Assembly (NCBI GenBank): GCA_031266895.1
Contig: JAISAD010000073.1
Location: forward strand, 1-23,741
Source of the DNA: Bacteroidales bacterium
GTDB taxonomy: Bacteria; Bacteroidota; Bacteroidia; Bacteroidales; WCHB1-69
Direction: 5' to 3'
DNA: 23,741 nucleotides
The translations under genes and the position numbers were made by a program. The notes under the pieces were generated by a model. That model saw only the letters and a program-made list of their open reading frames with translations, was not told where the DNA came from and made no database searches. Of the stretch, positions 7,816-16,291 are shown piece after piece; the stretch's first letter is position 1; each line of letters opens with the position of its first letter.

Positions 7816-7964
7816 TGAGAATTTTTTGAATTATCTCCTCCCCATTTCCATTCAACCACCAAATAAAGAAAATTTACCAATCCTATCACCCTGTTTTTCT
7901 ATTCCAAACAGTGTGCCGGTTGATTTATTGCAGACTTAACGTTAAGAATTATTGCTAATCTTTA

Positions 7965-8342
7965 CTATTTTACGGCAATAGCTTCTATTTCAACCAAAAC
8001 ACCCATCGGAAGATCCTTAACAGCAAAAGCGGCACGTGCCGGAGGATTGTCCGTAAAATAGGCTGCATATACCTCATTCATTGGCTTGAAATTGGCAATA
8101 TCGCTTAATAAACAGGTGGTTTTCACTACATTATTCAAATCGCAACCTGCCTCTGCAAGAATAGATTTCAAATTTTCGAGCGATTGCTTTGTCTGCCCTA
8201 TAATATCGGCAGCATCCACAACGCCGCTAACCGGATTAACAGGGATTTGACCTGAAACAAATAACATTCCGTTAGCCTCAATAGCTTGACTGTAAGGGCC
8301 TACTGCTTTCGGCGCCTGTTCGGTATGAATTACCTTCTTCAT
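7965..8342 (-). CDS. ridA: Rid family enamine/imine deaminase
   Basis: RidA hydrolyses reactive enamines and imines such as 2-aminoacrylate, released by PLP enzymes, to ketoacids and ammonia. The protein is a typical 125-residue trimeric Rid fold. Motifs are APKAVGPYSQAI (10-21), FVSGQIPV (28-35), and NPPARAAFAV with the substrate-binding arginine R103, followed by VEIEAIAV with E120. The conserved Arg and Glu place it in the RidA subfamily with deaminase activity. It lies 37 bases downstream of the sugar symporter gene on the same strand and is probably co-transcribed with it. Downstream is a 177-base gap containing the deoC promoter. Confidence 0.95.
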   Translation of the reverse strand: MKKVIHTEQAPKAVGPYSQAIEANGMLFVSGQIPVNPVSGVVDAADIIGQTKQSLENLKSILAEAGCDLNNVVKTTCLLSDIANFKPMNEVYAAYFTDNPPARAAFAVKDLPMGVLVEIEAIAVK

Positions 8343-8379
8343 TGTTTAAACTGTTTTAATATTAACAAATTTGTGATTT

Positions 8380-9642
8380 TTAATAAGTTACGATTTTTTT
8401 CTCCTTTTTATATCCCGACAAGGCAAAAAAGAGGATGTAGGCATAGCTCACAAAGAGCAGTGCATAAGCCTTTTGCGGGTTGTATAGATCAGACAATTTT
8501 CCATAAACCAAAGAGAGAATGGCACCACCGGCAATGGCCATAATTAACAGTGCCGAACCGGTTTTTGTATGCTTGCCCAAGTTATGAATAGAGAGCGGCC
8601 ATATTGCCGGCCACATGATAGCATGCGCAAAACTGAGCATAATGATAGCCATGATGGAGATCAGACCCTGTGTGCAGAGGGATAATGTTATAAGTGCCAT
8701 AGCTACAAAAAGTTGTATTATAAGCGCCTGTCTCTGCGACAGGAAGCGCGGCACAGTTACAATCCCTAAAAAATAGCCGGCAATAAGTGCTATCAGAGCG
8801 AAAACTCCAAAATTTTTAGAAATAGCAATATTGATGCCGTAAAAATCACCATAATTCACCAAAAAGTCAATAGCAATCACTTCAGCGCCCACATAAAAAA
8901 ATATAGCCAGCGCTCCCAGCCATAGATAAGGATAGGAAAAAACAGATTTATGGACAATAATATGCTGTGGATCTGCGGGTTTATCTTGGGTTACTTCCGG
9001 TAATTTAGCCGCATGGATAAAAAGCACAAGTACTATAAGTATCAATGTCATAATGATATATGGTAAAACAACCCGATTGGCCAAACTTTGCAACAGTATC
9101 TCTTTTTGAGCAGGATCAATACAAGTTTTAATAGCTTCCATCAAACTTTCCGTATTGCCGAAAAGTGCAGAAAAAAGTGTCAAAATTCCAATCATGCCAG
9201 CAATTTTATTACAAATTCCCATAATACTGATGCGCTGTGCCGCCGACTCTATAGGGCCTAAAATCATAACATAAGGATTGGAAGCCGTTTGCAATAGCGA
9301 CAATCCTATACCCTGTACAAACAATCCCGTTAGAAAAAGGATATAGTTGCGATTGAGTGCCGCCGGTACAAAAAGAATAGAGCCAATAGCCATCACCACC
9401 AATCCTAACGCCATGCCACTTCCAAAACCACTTTTTTTCAAAATACAAGAGGACGGTACAGCCATTACAAAATAGGATATATAGAAAGCAAAAGGCACAA
9501 AAGAAGCTTGAAAATCAGTGAGTTCACAAGCCGTTTTTAGAAATGGAATTAAAATATTATTGAGCCATGTAACAAATCCGAAGATAAAAAAGAGTGCTCC
9601 AATGATGTAAATTCCGCTATTTGTCTTTCTTTGTTTAACCAT
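8380..9642 (-). CDS. FucP-type sugar:H+ symporter (MFS)
   Basis: A 420-residue inner-membrane protein with about 12 hydrophobic helices. It resembles the fucose/glucose-galactose subfamily of the major facilitator superfamily: FFIFGFVTWLNNILIPFLK in helix 1, FFIxYFVMAVPSS-like helix 2, GLFVQGIGLSLLQTASNPYV in helix 4, and FYVGAEVIAIDFLVNYG opening the second half. The NPYV and YVGAEV signatures are typical of FucP and GluP relatives. The substrate cannot be read from sequence; a neutral hexose or amino sugar is likely. It lies upstream of ridA with a 37-base gap. A TATTTTTG promoter box lies 27-34 bases before the ATG. Confidence 0.9.
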   Translation of the reverse strand: MVKQRKTNSGIYIIGALFFIFGFVTWLNNILIPFLKTACELTDFQASFVPFAFYISYFVMAVPSSCILKKSGFGSGMALGLVVMAIGSILFVPAALNRNYILFLTGLFVQGIGLSLLQTASNPYVMILGPIESAAQRISIMGICNKIAGMIGILTLFSALFGNTESLMEAIKTCIDPAQKEILLQSLANRVVLPYIIMTLILIVLVLFIHAAKLPEVTQDKPADPQHIIVHKSVFSYPYLWLGALAIFFYVGAEVIAIDFLVNYGDFYGINIAISKNFGVFALIALIAGYFLGIVTVPRFLSQRQALIIQLFVAMALITLSLCTQGLISIMAIIMLSFAHAIMWPAIWPLSIHNLGKHTKTGSALLIMAIAGGAILSLVYGKLSDLYNPQKAYALLFVSYAYILFFALSGYKKEKKIVTY

Positions 9643-9668
9643 ATTTTAACTGTTTTTAAATTTTGCCG

Positions 9669-9676
9669 CAAAAATA
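9669..9676 (-). promoter_or_regulatory. Bacteroidetes -7 box for sugar symporter operon
   Basis: TATTTTTG followed by CGG on the minus strand lies 27 bases before the symporter start. It probably drives the symporter and ridA. Confidence 0.6.
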
Positions 9677-9781
9677 CAGGAAAAAATTGAACTTGTTACA
9701 ATATGGATATAATCCTGTTATATATCTGTGACCCTTGCATTTACAAAAACATCTCAACGCAGTTACATTCATTCATGGGTG

Positions 9782-10810
9782 CTATTTCAACCGATTAAGT
9801 GCATGATGATAACGCGCTGCATTGCGCTCATGTTCAGCTAAGGTAACTGCAAAATTGTGCGCCCCTGAAAAATCCTCTTTGGCGCACATATAAAGATAGT
9901 TATGCTTTCGATATTGAAGCACGGAATCAATTGAGGATATGGCAGGCATACGAATAGGCCCGGGCGGCAATCCCAAATGGCGATAGGTATTGTAAGGCGA
10001 ATCGGTTTGTGTGTGCCGTGTCAGTACACGCTTTAACGCAAAATCGCCTGCAGCATATTTCACGGTAGGATCTGATTGCAATAACATGTTCTTTTTCAGC
10101 CTGTTAATATACAATCCTGCAATAATAGCCTTTTCGCTGTTCTTAAAATTTTCCTCTTCCACTATGGAAGCCAAGGTCAGCACTTCGGCCGGCGACAAGT
10201 TTATATCGTGCGCCTGTGAAAGGCGCCGGGGTGTCCAAAACTGCAAATATTCCTCATACATTCTATGTATAAATTCATCGGCAGTAATATCGTAATAAAA
10301 TTCGTAGCTATTTGGAATAAATATAATTAATTTGGTATATGGATTCACGCCGAATTGTGCCATATAGCCGCTATCGCTCAATAAGGAATCCAATGTTTCA
10401 GGCTCAAAGAGAAAGCGATTGCCTACCCTATCTACAAATTGCTCTTGCGTGCGAATGTTGTTGAAAGTAAATTTTACAGGGTAATGCTGCCCTTTCCGCA
10501 ACATTCTGATAATATCCAAATTATTTTCACCGTAATGAACAATATATTTACCCTTTTTTACCCTGTCAAAGCGCAATAATTGAGCGGCTATCCGAAAACT
10601 ATGAGAACTTCTGATAACATGATTGGCATTCAGAATTTCCAGAATTTGTTGTTTGTCTGTATTTTGTTTAATGGTAAGATGATATGGTTCATTGTTTTGG
10701 GTATTTGATTTATAAAAAACAACATATCCTAAGATTGCCACCGCTGCTATGCCGCAAACTGTCGCAACAATAAGCCATACTGCAATAATTTTTTTCATGG
10801 AATCAGACAA
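9782..10810 (-). CDS. mltG: Endolytic murein transglycosylase MltG (YceG)
   Basis: MltG cleaves nascent glycan strands at the inner membrane and sets their length. One N-terminal transmembrane helix lies at about residues 8-32, with a periplasmic body. A LysM-like region precedes the YceG catalytic domain. The active-site glutamate is E218 in LTLASIVEEEN. The family hallmarks LQSDPTVKYA (244-253), SPYNTYRHLGLPPGPI and a C-terminal YLYMCAKEDFSGAHNFAVT stretch are all present. The length of 342 aa is normal. Two starts are possible, M1 at 10810 or M5 at 10798 (MKKIIAVW). The first lies only 7 bases from the T-run of the upstream lipoprotein terminator, so the second may give a more workable leader. 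Confidence 0.95.
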   Translation of the reverse strand: MSDSMKKIIAVWLIVATVCGIAAVAILGYVVFYKSNTQNNEPYHLTIKQNTDKQQILEILNANHVIRSSHSFRIAAQLLRFDRVKKGKYIVHYGENNLDIIRMLRKGQHYPVKFTFNNIRTQEQFVDRVGNRFLFEPETLDSLLSDSGYMAQFGVNPYTKLIIFIPNSYEFYYDITADEFIHRMYEEYLQFWTPRRLSQAHDINLSPAEVLTLASIVEEENFKNSEKAIIAGLYINRLKKNMLLQSDPTVKYAAGDFALKRVLTRHTQTDSPYNTYRHLGLPPGPIRMPAISSIDSVLQYRKHNYLYMCAKEDFSGAHNFAVTLAEHERNAARYHHALNRLK

Positions 10811-10817
10811 ACTAAAT

Positions 10818-10868
10818 AAAAAAAATACCCATATCTCTTAAAATTTCACCAGATGAAAGATATGGGTA
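10818..10868 (-). terminator. Rho-independent terminator after lipoprotein gene
   Basis: An 11-bp perfect stem has arms at 10826-10836 and 10858-10868 (TACCCATATCT and its reverse complement) around a 21-base loop. On the minus strand it runs straight into eight T's at 10825-10818. It lies 40 bases past the lipoprotein stop codon and abuts mltG. Confidence 0.88.
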
Positions 10869-10907
10869 AAATATCAACTCAAACTAAAAATAATGATATA
10901 TTCGATT

Positions 10908-11549
10908 TTATTTCAATAGGTTACCATTAAAATCATAGTCGTAATATTCGTTTACTTTCTGATCATTGGAGGCTAATTTGGCATTAATGCTTACACTATA
11001 GCCTTCACTGTCAATATTAACTCCTTGAATATAGCGATAAGAAAACTTGTCGGGTGTATCTTTAGTAGCAAAAGCATCGGCCAGCACTTTACTGAATATC
11101 TCATATTTCACATTATCCGTAAAACTCCATAAATGGTCTTCCAAACGGAAATTCTCTTTCTCTGCAGCACTTGAAGTACTGCTCAACTCAACTTCCATGG
11201 TTTCGGGATTCTGCCAGCCGCCATATTTTGACCAATAGCATGTTCTTTGCAGTTTTTTGGAAATTTCAGGATGCATCATATCCAAACGCAGACTCAATTC
11301 TACCACATCGTCAGCACGTTTTACCATGGCTTCATCGGGATTGGTAATTAAGATGTCTATTTCATCCACCCCTGAGGCCTGTTTTCCCAAATGGACTACA
11401 ATTTCATCATAAATCTTCTTTACTTCTTCCTGATTTTCGAGAATGTGCAAATCCACTTTTGAATCTAAACTACTCTTTCCAGGGCCACCACAGCCAATCA
11501 TGGCTAATAATGCAAGGCCTAGGGTCAATGTCATTAATTGTTTCTTCAT
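10908..11549 (-). CDS. Uncharacterised lipoprotein
   Basis: I do not recognise the family. The 213-residue product has a lipoprotein signal peptide: MKKQL, a hydrophobic stretch TLTLGLALLAMIGC, and the lipobox cysteine at residue 20. It should be lipid-anchored, and the GGPGKSS after the cysteine has no obvious retention signal. The mature part is acidic and mostly helical at first (residues 30-110). It then has alternating polar strands and ends in DYDFNGNLLK. One later cysteine and several tryptophans and tyrosines are visible. It is monocistronic: a TATCTTTG box lies upstream, divergent from the M16 protease promoter, and a strong terminator lies downstream. Confidence 0.85.
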   Translation of the reverse strand: MKKQLMTLTLGLALLAMIGCGGPGKSSLDSKVDLHILENQEEVKKIYDEIVVHLGKQASGVDEIDILITNPDEAMVKRADDVVELSLRLDMMHPEISKKLQRTCYWSKYGGWQNPETMEVELSSTSSAAEKENFRLEDHLWSFTDNVKYEIFSKVLADAFATKDTPDKFSYRYIQGVNIDSEGYSVSINAKLASNDQKVNEYYDYDFNGNLLK

Positions 11550-11597
11550 TTGACTTGTTTTTTAAATTAGTTAATATTGATAATAAATTTGAGGGTG

Positions 11598-11605
11598 CAA
11601 AGATA
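11598..11605 (-). promoter_or_regulatory. Bacteroidetes -7 box for lipoprotein gene
   Basis: TATCTTTG followed by CACC on the minus strand lies 49 bases before the lipoprotein ATG. It faces away from the M16 protease promoter 63 bases away. Confidence 0.6.
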
Positions 11606-11667
11606 ATAAAAATATCATTTATGCTACTGCTTTTTATTTTTGATGAATAAAATTTCGATTTTTTCCG

Positions 11668-11675
11668 TACTTTTG
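11668..11675 (+). promoter_or_regulatory. Bacteroidetes -7 box for M16 protease gene
   Basis: TACTTTTG followed by CGCC lies 30 bases before the protease ATG. The nearest upstream TTTG (11639-11642) is 25 bases away, longer than usual for a -33 box. Confidence 0.6.
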
Positions 11676-11705
11676 CGCCTTTAAAATAAAAGCACAATAA
11701 AGATT

Positions 11706-14612
11706 ATGTTAAAAAAGCAAATTTTCATTATTTCACTGCTGGTTTTGGCTTTAATCGGCAGCCTTTCGGCTCAAAAAAGCTACAAATATGAAACCGTACC
11801 CAGCGATCCGCTACAGGCACGTATCTATACGTTAGATAACGGCCTCAAGGTGTTCTTGACCGTTTATAAGGATGCACCGCGTATCCAAACTTATATATCT
11901 GTAAAGGCGGGCAGCAAAAACGACCCGAAAAATACTACCGGACTGGCACACTACCTTGAACACCTGATGTTTAAAGGAACACCCAATTTTGGCACTTCCA
12001 ACTGGGAAGCCGAAAAGCCATTGATTGACCAAATAAAACAGTTGTTTGAGGTCTATCGGCAAGAAATTGACGAGACTAAACGAAATTCCATTTACAAGCA
12101 AATTGACAGCATCTCCTACGAAGCAAGCAAATTTGCTATTCCTAACGAATACGATAAAATGATGAAGTTTATTGGAGCACAAGGTACTAATGCAGCTACC
12201 TCCAACGATTACACCATTTATCAGGAGAATATTCCCGCCAATCAGCTCGAAAATTGGGCTATTGTGCAAGCCGACCGTTTTGCACATCCTGTATTGCGCC
12301 TCTTCCATACCGAATTGGAAACGGTGTATGAAGAGAAAAATCGCTCGCTCACTAACGATAGCCGAAAGGCCAGTGAGGCGATGCATGCCGCCCTGTATCC
12401 CAATAATCCTTATGGTCAGCAGACCACACTAGGCTCAACTGAACACCTTAAAAACCCGTCAATCAAAAATATAGAGGATTTCTACAACACCTACTATGTG
12501 CCCAACAACATGGCGGTATGTCTCTCCGGAGATTTCGATTTTGATGAAGCTATTGCTATCATTGATAACTATTTAGGTAAATTAAGATCGAAAAAAACGC
12601 CGACTTATCAAGTGCCAGCCGAAGTCGCCATTACCACACCAGTAGAAAAAGAGGTTATCGGGCTGGAAGCCGCATTTATATACATAGCATTTCGCATGGA
12701 TATACCTGCCAACTCCAAAGAAATCTATCTATTGAATATGCTGGATAATATTCTGGCGAATGGAAAAGCCGGCCTTATTGACCTGAATCTGAACAAACAG
12801 CAAACGGTTTACAGCGCTTCGGGTTTCCCTTATACGTTGTGCGACAACTCTGCTTACGTTCTTTACGGCAAGCCTAAAACAGGGCAAACTTTGGAAGAGG
12901 TTAAAGAATTGCTACTCAAACAGGTAGATCTTCTAAAAGCAGGTGATTTTGACAACATGCTACTGGAATCGGCTGTCAATAACATGCGGCTCACAGAAAT
13001 GCGCCAACTGGAAAGCAACTCGGCGCGAGCAATGATGCTGGCCCGCGCTTTTCAAAACAATATTCCATGGTCGGAAGCGGCGGTAGCCCTCACAGCCTAC
13101 GATAAAATTACTAAAGAGGATATTATCAACTTCGCAAAAAAACATTTTAATCAGAATTATGTGGTAATTTATAAACGGCAAGGCACACCAACCGACAATC
13201 CTAAAGTGAAAAAACCGGCCATTACACCGATAGTTATTAATCGTGAAGCCCAATCGGAGTTCTTTATGGCACTGAAAGCTCGCAAAACCGTTGCCTTGAG
13301 TCCTGTTTTCGTAGATTTCGAGAAAGATATTAACTTTCTGAAAATAAACAATATAAATTTATTATACAAATCCAATACTGAAAATCAGACTTTTATTTTT
13401 ACCATGCGTTTTCCCAGCGGCGAACTGAATGATCTCTACTTGCCACTGGCCACTGAATATTTCGACTATTTGAACACCGATAACCAGAGTGCTGAAGCTA
13501 TCCAAAAGGCTTTTTATCAACTGGCCTGTACTCAATCTATCCGTTGCGATGATGAATATACCGACATCACAATTAGCGGACTGTCAACTAATTTTGAAAA
13601 GGCGCTGACGCTGACTATGGGCTTAATTAAGGGTGCAAAACCTGATGTTACGGCATTGCAAAATTTGGTCGCCGATGAGTTGAAACAGCGGATAGATGCC
13701 AAAAGCAATCAAAATGCAGTATTGGGTGCGTTGACGGCTTATGGCAAATATGGACCCGAACTTCGAAAATACAACCTGAGCGAAACAGAATTACAAAATA
13801 TTGAACCCCAAAAACTGATACATTCCTTACAATCTTTGCTGAAGCTGCAGCCCGAAATCCTTTACTATGGCAATGAAAAACCGGAAGCGCTAATCACTCT
13901 CATCAAAAAACACTACCAGCCATTACGCAGCTACCCTGCTCCCCCGCCAGCCAAGAAGTTTGAATTGCTGCCTGTTACCGAAAACAATGTATTCTTTGCA
14001 CCTTACGATGCCGAACAGTCGCAACTGGTTACTTACAGTCGTGGCGACAAATTCAACAAGAGCATACATCCGGCAGTTACAATGTATAACCAATATTTCG
14101 GCGGCGGCATGAATGCTATTGTTTTTCAAGAGATGCGCGAAAAACGGTCACTGGCCTACACCGCTCAATCGCATTATATTACACCAAACAAAACAGACGG
14201 TTATTACAGCAATTATTCGTTTATCGGTACGCAAAACGATAAAATGATTGATGCATTAGAGACCTTTAACGACCTTTTCGACAATATGCCCGCCTCACAA
14301 ACTGCATTTGATTTGGCTAAAGAAGGTGTCAGAACCTCAATTGCCACTAATAGAATTACGAAAGCCAGTGTCTTATATAATTATTTGACGAACAAAAGAT
14401 TAGGATACAATTATGATTATCGAAAAGATACCTACAATGCCATCGACAAATTTACGCTGCAAGATGTGCGTGATTTTAACCAGCAATATATTAAAGGAAA
14501 GCCCAAAACATATTTCATTTTAGCCCGAGAATCGGAAGTTGATTTTGGGGCTATCGAAGCCAGGTTCGGTAAAGTTACCAAACTGAATCTGGAAGATATT
14601 TTCGGTTATTAA
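11706..14612 (+). CDS. M16 (pitrilysin/insulinase) family zinc metalloprotease
   Basis: A 968-residue secreted or periplasmic protease with an N-terminal signal peptide ending at SLSAQ (about residue 23). The inverted zinc motif HxxEH is HYLEH at 82-86. The third ligand probably lies in the ELETVYEE segment near residues 203-210, spaced as in the family. The C-terminal half repeats the fold without zinc ligands and carries the R/Y pair in EMREKRSLAYTAQS used to bind the substrate backbone. Both lobes are therefore fused in one chain, as in pitrilysin. Such enzymes degrade peptides of up to a few kilodaltons. It is followed after 26 bases by the DUF4292-like gene and probably leads a plus-strand operon. 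Confidence 0.95.
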   Translation: MLKKQIFIISLLVLALIGSLSAQKSYKYETVPSDPLQARIYTLDNGLKVFLTVYKDAPRIQTYISVKAGSKNDPKNTTGLAHYLEHLMFKGTPNFGTSNWEAEKPLIDQIKQLFEVYRQEIDETKRNSIYKQIDSISYEASKFAIPNEYDKMMKFIGAQGTNAATSNDYTIYQENIPANQLENWAIVQADRFAHPVLRLFHTELETVYEEKNRSLTNDSRKASEAMHAALYPNNPYGQQTTLGSTEHLKNPSIKNIEDFYNTYYVPNNMAVCLSGDFDFDEAIAIIDNYLGKLRSKKTPTYQVPAEVAITTPVEKEVIGLEAAFIYIAFRMDIPANSKEIYLLNMLDNILANGKAGLIDLNLNKQQTVYSASGFPYTLCDNSAYVLYGKPKTGQTLEEVKELLLKQVDLLKAGDFDNMLLESAVNNMRLTEMRQLESNSARAMMLARAFQNNIPWSEAAVALTAYDKITKEDIINFAKKHFNQNYVVIYKRQGTPTDNPKVKKPAITPIVINREAQSEFFMALKARKTVALSPVFVDFEKDINFLKINNINLLYKSNTENQTFIFTMRFPSGELNDLYLPLATEYFDYLNTDNQSAEAIQKAFYQLACTQSIRCDDEYTDITISGLSTNFEKALTLTMGLIKGAKPDVTALQNLVADELKQRIDAKSNQNAVLGALTAYGKYGPELRKYNLSETELQNIEPQKLIHSLQSLLKLQPEILYYGNEKPEALITLIKKHYQPLRSYPAPPPAKKFELLPVTENNVFFAPYDAEQSQLVTYSRGDKFNKSIHPAVTMYNQYFGGGMNAIVFQEMREKRSLAYTAQSHYITPNKTDGYYSNYSFIGTQNDKMIDALETFNDLFDNMPASQTAFDLAKEGVRTSIATNRITKASVLYNYLTNKRLGYNYDYRKDTYNAIDKFTLQDVRDFNQQYIKGKPKTYFILARESEVDFGAIEARFGKVTKLNLEDIFGY

Positions 14613-14638
14613 CGAAATTTACTTTAATCCGACTATAT

Positions 14639-15301
14639 ATGAAAAAACTGAAATTTATCATAATAGCTATTTTTGTATCAATTAGTTATTCGCTAACAGC
14701 TCAAGATAGCACGGCCGATATATTACCGAAAGAGCTCCCATATCAATGGATCTCCTATCAGGCTAAAATTGACTTCTCCTTTGAAAAAAATACACAGCAT
14801 TGTCAACTCTTTTTTGTCAATCGTATTGACAGTATCATGTATCTCCATTTAAGTTTTTCGGGCATTGAGTTGGGACGTATGGTGCTGACGCCTGACAGTG
14901 TGTTTTTTGTAAATAAAATAGAGGGTTCATATTATCGGGGAGACTATGCCCTGTTACGCAATTTACTTATGCTTAACCTTGATTTTTATATGACACAGGC
15001 AATTTTTAACGGGATTGATTTTCCAAAACATAACTCCTATTTTCATCATGAAATCAACCGTAACAAGTCCAATCTCATAGTTGAAAATCGTTTTGAAGAT
15101 TTGATTACCCAAAATTGGGCTATTGTTAGCTACGATGGCTATGCCGACATGGATTCTTTACCTTTCTTTAACAGCTTAGCCATCAAGCTGGAAGAAAAAC
15201 AATTTGAGTTGAAAGCAGCATTGCGAAAAGTGCGATTTAATGTGATTGGTCCAACAGGAATTACTATTCCCGATAAATTTTCCGAAATCAAATTTGATTG
15301 A
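14639..15301 (+). CDS. DUF4292-like secreted protein
   Basis: A 220-residue protein with a signal peptide (MKKLKFIIIAIFVSISYSLTAQ). After processing it is rich in beta strands: WISYQAKIDFSF, MYLHLSFSGIELGRMVLTPDSVFFVNKI, and a long IKLEEKQFELKAALRKVRFN strand pair. The layout (an early beta sheet, then LTPDSV, GDYALLRNLL and DFYMTQAIFNG) resembles the DUF4292 family of Bacteroidetes, which has a LolA/LolB-like half-barrel character. A role in handling lipidated or hydrophobic cargo is only a guess. There is no lipobox. It lies 26 bases after the M16 gene, and its stop overlaps a possible TTG start of queG. Confidence 0.65.
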   Translation: MKKLKFIIIAIFVSISYSLTAQDSTADILPKELPYQWISYQAKIDFSFEKNTQHCQLFFVNRIDSIMYLHLSFSGIELGRMVLTPDSVFFVNKIEGSYYRGDYALLRNLLMLNLDFYMTQAIFNGIDFPKHNSYFHHEINRNKSNLIVENRFEDLITQNWAIVSYDGYADMDSLPFFNSLAIKLEEKQFELKAALRKVRFNVIGPTGITIPDKFSEIKFD

Positions 15302-15303
15302 TC

Positions 15304-16203
15304 ATGAATGCGGCGGCTGTAAAAAAGCTGGCATTATCGCTCGGGTTTTCGCATTGCGGCATTGCGCCCGCTGATGCACTTGTTGAGTCAGCACAGCAAC
15401 AATACCGTCAAGTTATAGAGCAGCAATTTTATGGCGAAATGCATTATTTGGCACGCCAGCCGGCCAGCCGCTTTAACCCGCGCACACTGTTACCCTCGTG
15501 CCACAGCGTTATAGTTTGCCTTTACCCTTACTGCACCGGCCAACGGCCAGCTCATGATTACCAATTTGCCAAATATGCACAAATTTGTGATTATCACAAA
15601 TTTATCAAATATAAAATAGCAATAATCGGCGAGACTTTGCAGCGCAATCAAGTGGGCACTCAATTTAAAATAACGGTGGACAATTCGCCCATTACGGAAA
15701 AGCAGTGGGCTGTGGCAGCCGGCGTAGGCATTATGGGAAAAAACAGCCTGATACACAATGAGCAAGGTTCGTTTTTTGTAATAGGGCTACTGCTCACCGA
15801 TGCCATTTTGGAGTATGATATGCCGCAAAACGGTGGCATGAGCGATTGCGGCAATTGTGAACAGTGTGTTAAAGCATGTCCGACTTGCGCCTTAAATATC
15901 CCCTATCAATTGGATGCTCGCCGCTGTTTTTCTTACCTGAGTACTACCAAAGCGCCCATTTCTGAATCAGAGCTGCCCGCTGACAAAAGGGTATTTGGGT
16001 GCGATATTTGTCAGGAGGCATGCCCTAAAAACAGTTACAATTACAATGCCGTAAATAAAGATGCCGAACAATATCTGTCTGCCTACATGTCGTACAGCAA
16101 TTTGGAACTACAGAAACTGGATGAACCGGCCTTTAGAATGCTTTTCAAAGAAACTCCACTGGCTCGAATGTCGTTTGAAAAATGGAAACTACTGCTACGG
16201 TAA
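15304..16203 (+). CDS. queG: Epoxyqueuosine reductase
   Basis: QueG reduces epoxyqueuosine to queuosine in the wobble position of certain tRNAs, using cobalamin and two [4Fe-4S] clusters. Numbered from ATG 15304 (299 aa), the cluster cysteines are C182, C185, C188 and C192 (CGNCEQCVKACP), plus C208, C233, C236 and C240 (GCDICQEACP). The catalytic aspartate is probably D126 in VDNSPITEK, followed by AGVGIMGKNSL. ACPTCALNIPYQLDARRC is a family signature. A TTG at 15298 is also in frame and overlaps the upstream stop, but ATG 15304 fits better. The chain ends without the C-terminal HEAT-like extension of some homologues. Confidence 0.95.
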   Translation: MNAAAVKKLALSLGFSHCGIAPADALVESAQQQYRQVIEQQFYGEMHYLARQPASRFNPRTLLPSCHSVIVCLYPYCTGQRPAHDYQFAKYAQICDYHKFIKYKIAIIGETLQRNQVGTQFKITVDNSPITEKQWAVAAGVGIMGKNSLIHNEQGSFFVIGLLLTDAILEYDMPQNGGMSDCGNCEQCVKACPTCALNIPYQLDARRCFSYLSTTKAPISESELPADKRVFGCDICQEACPKNSYNYNAVNKDAEQYLSAYMSYSNLELQKLDEPAFRMLFKETPLARMSFEKWKLLLR

Positions 16204-16261
16204 AAATTTGAGTAACCCTAATTTTATTTGTATTCGTGAATTTTGTTTCAAAAATTTCATG

Positions 16262-16269
16262 TACATTTG
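16262..16269 (+). promoter_or_regulatory. Bacteroidetes promoter for MORN-repeat gene
   Basis: TACATTTG followed by CACC fits the -7 consensus. A TTTG at 16242-16245 lies 16 bases upstream, close to -33 spacing. It precedes the ATG by 22 bases. Confidence 0.65.
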
Positions 16270-16291
16270 CACCTTTAAATTTTGAAATGTG

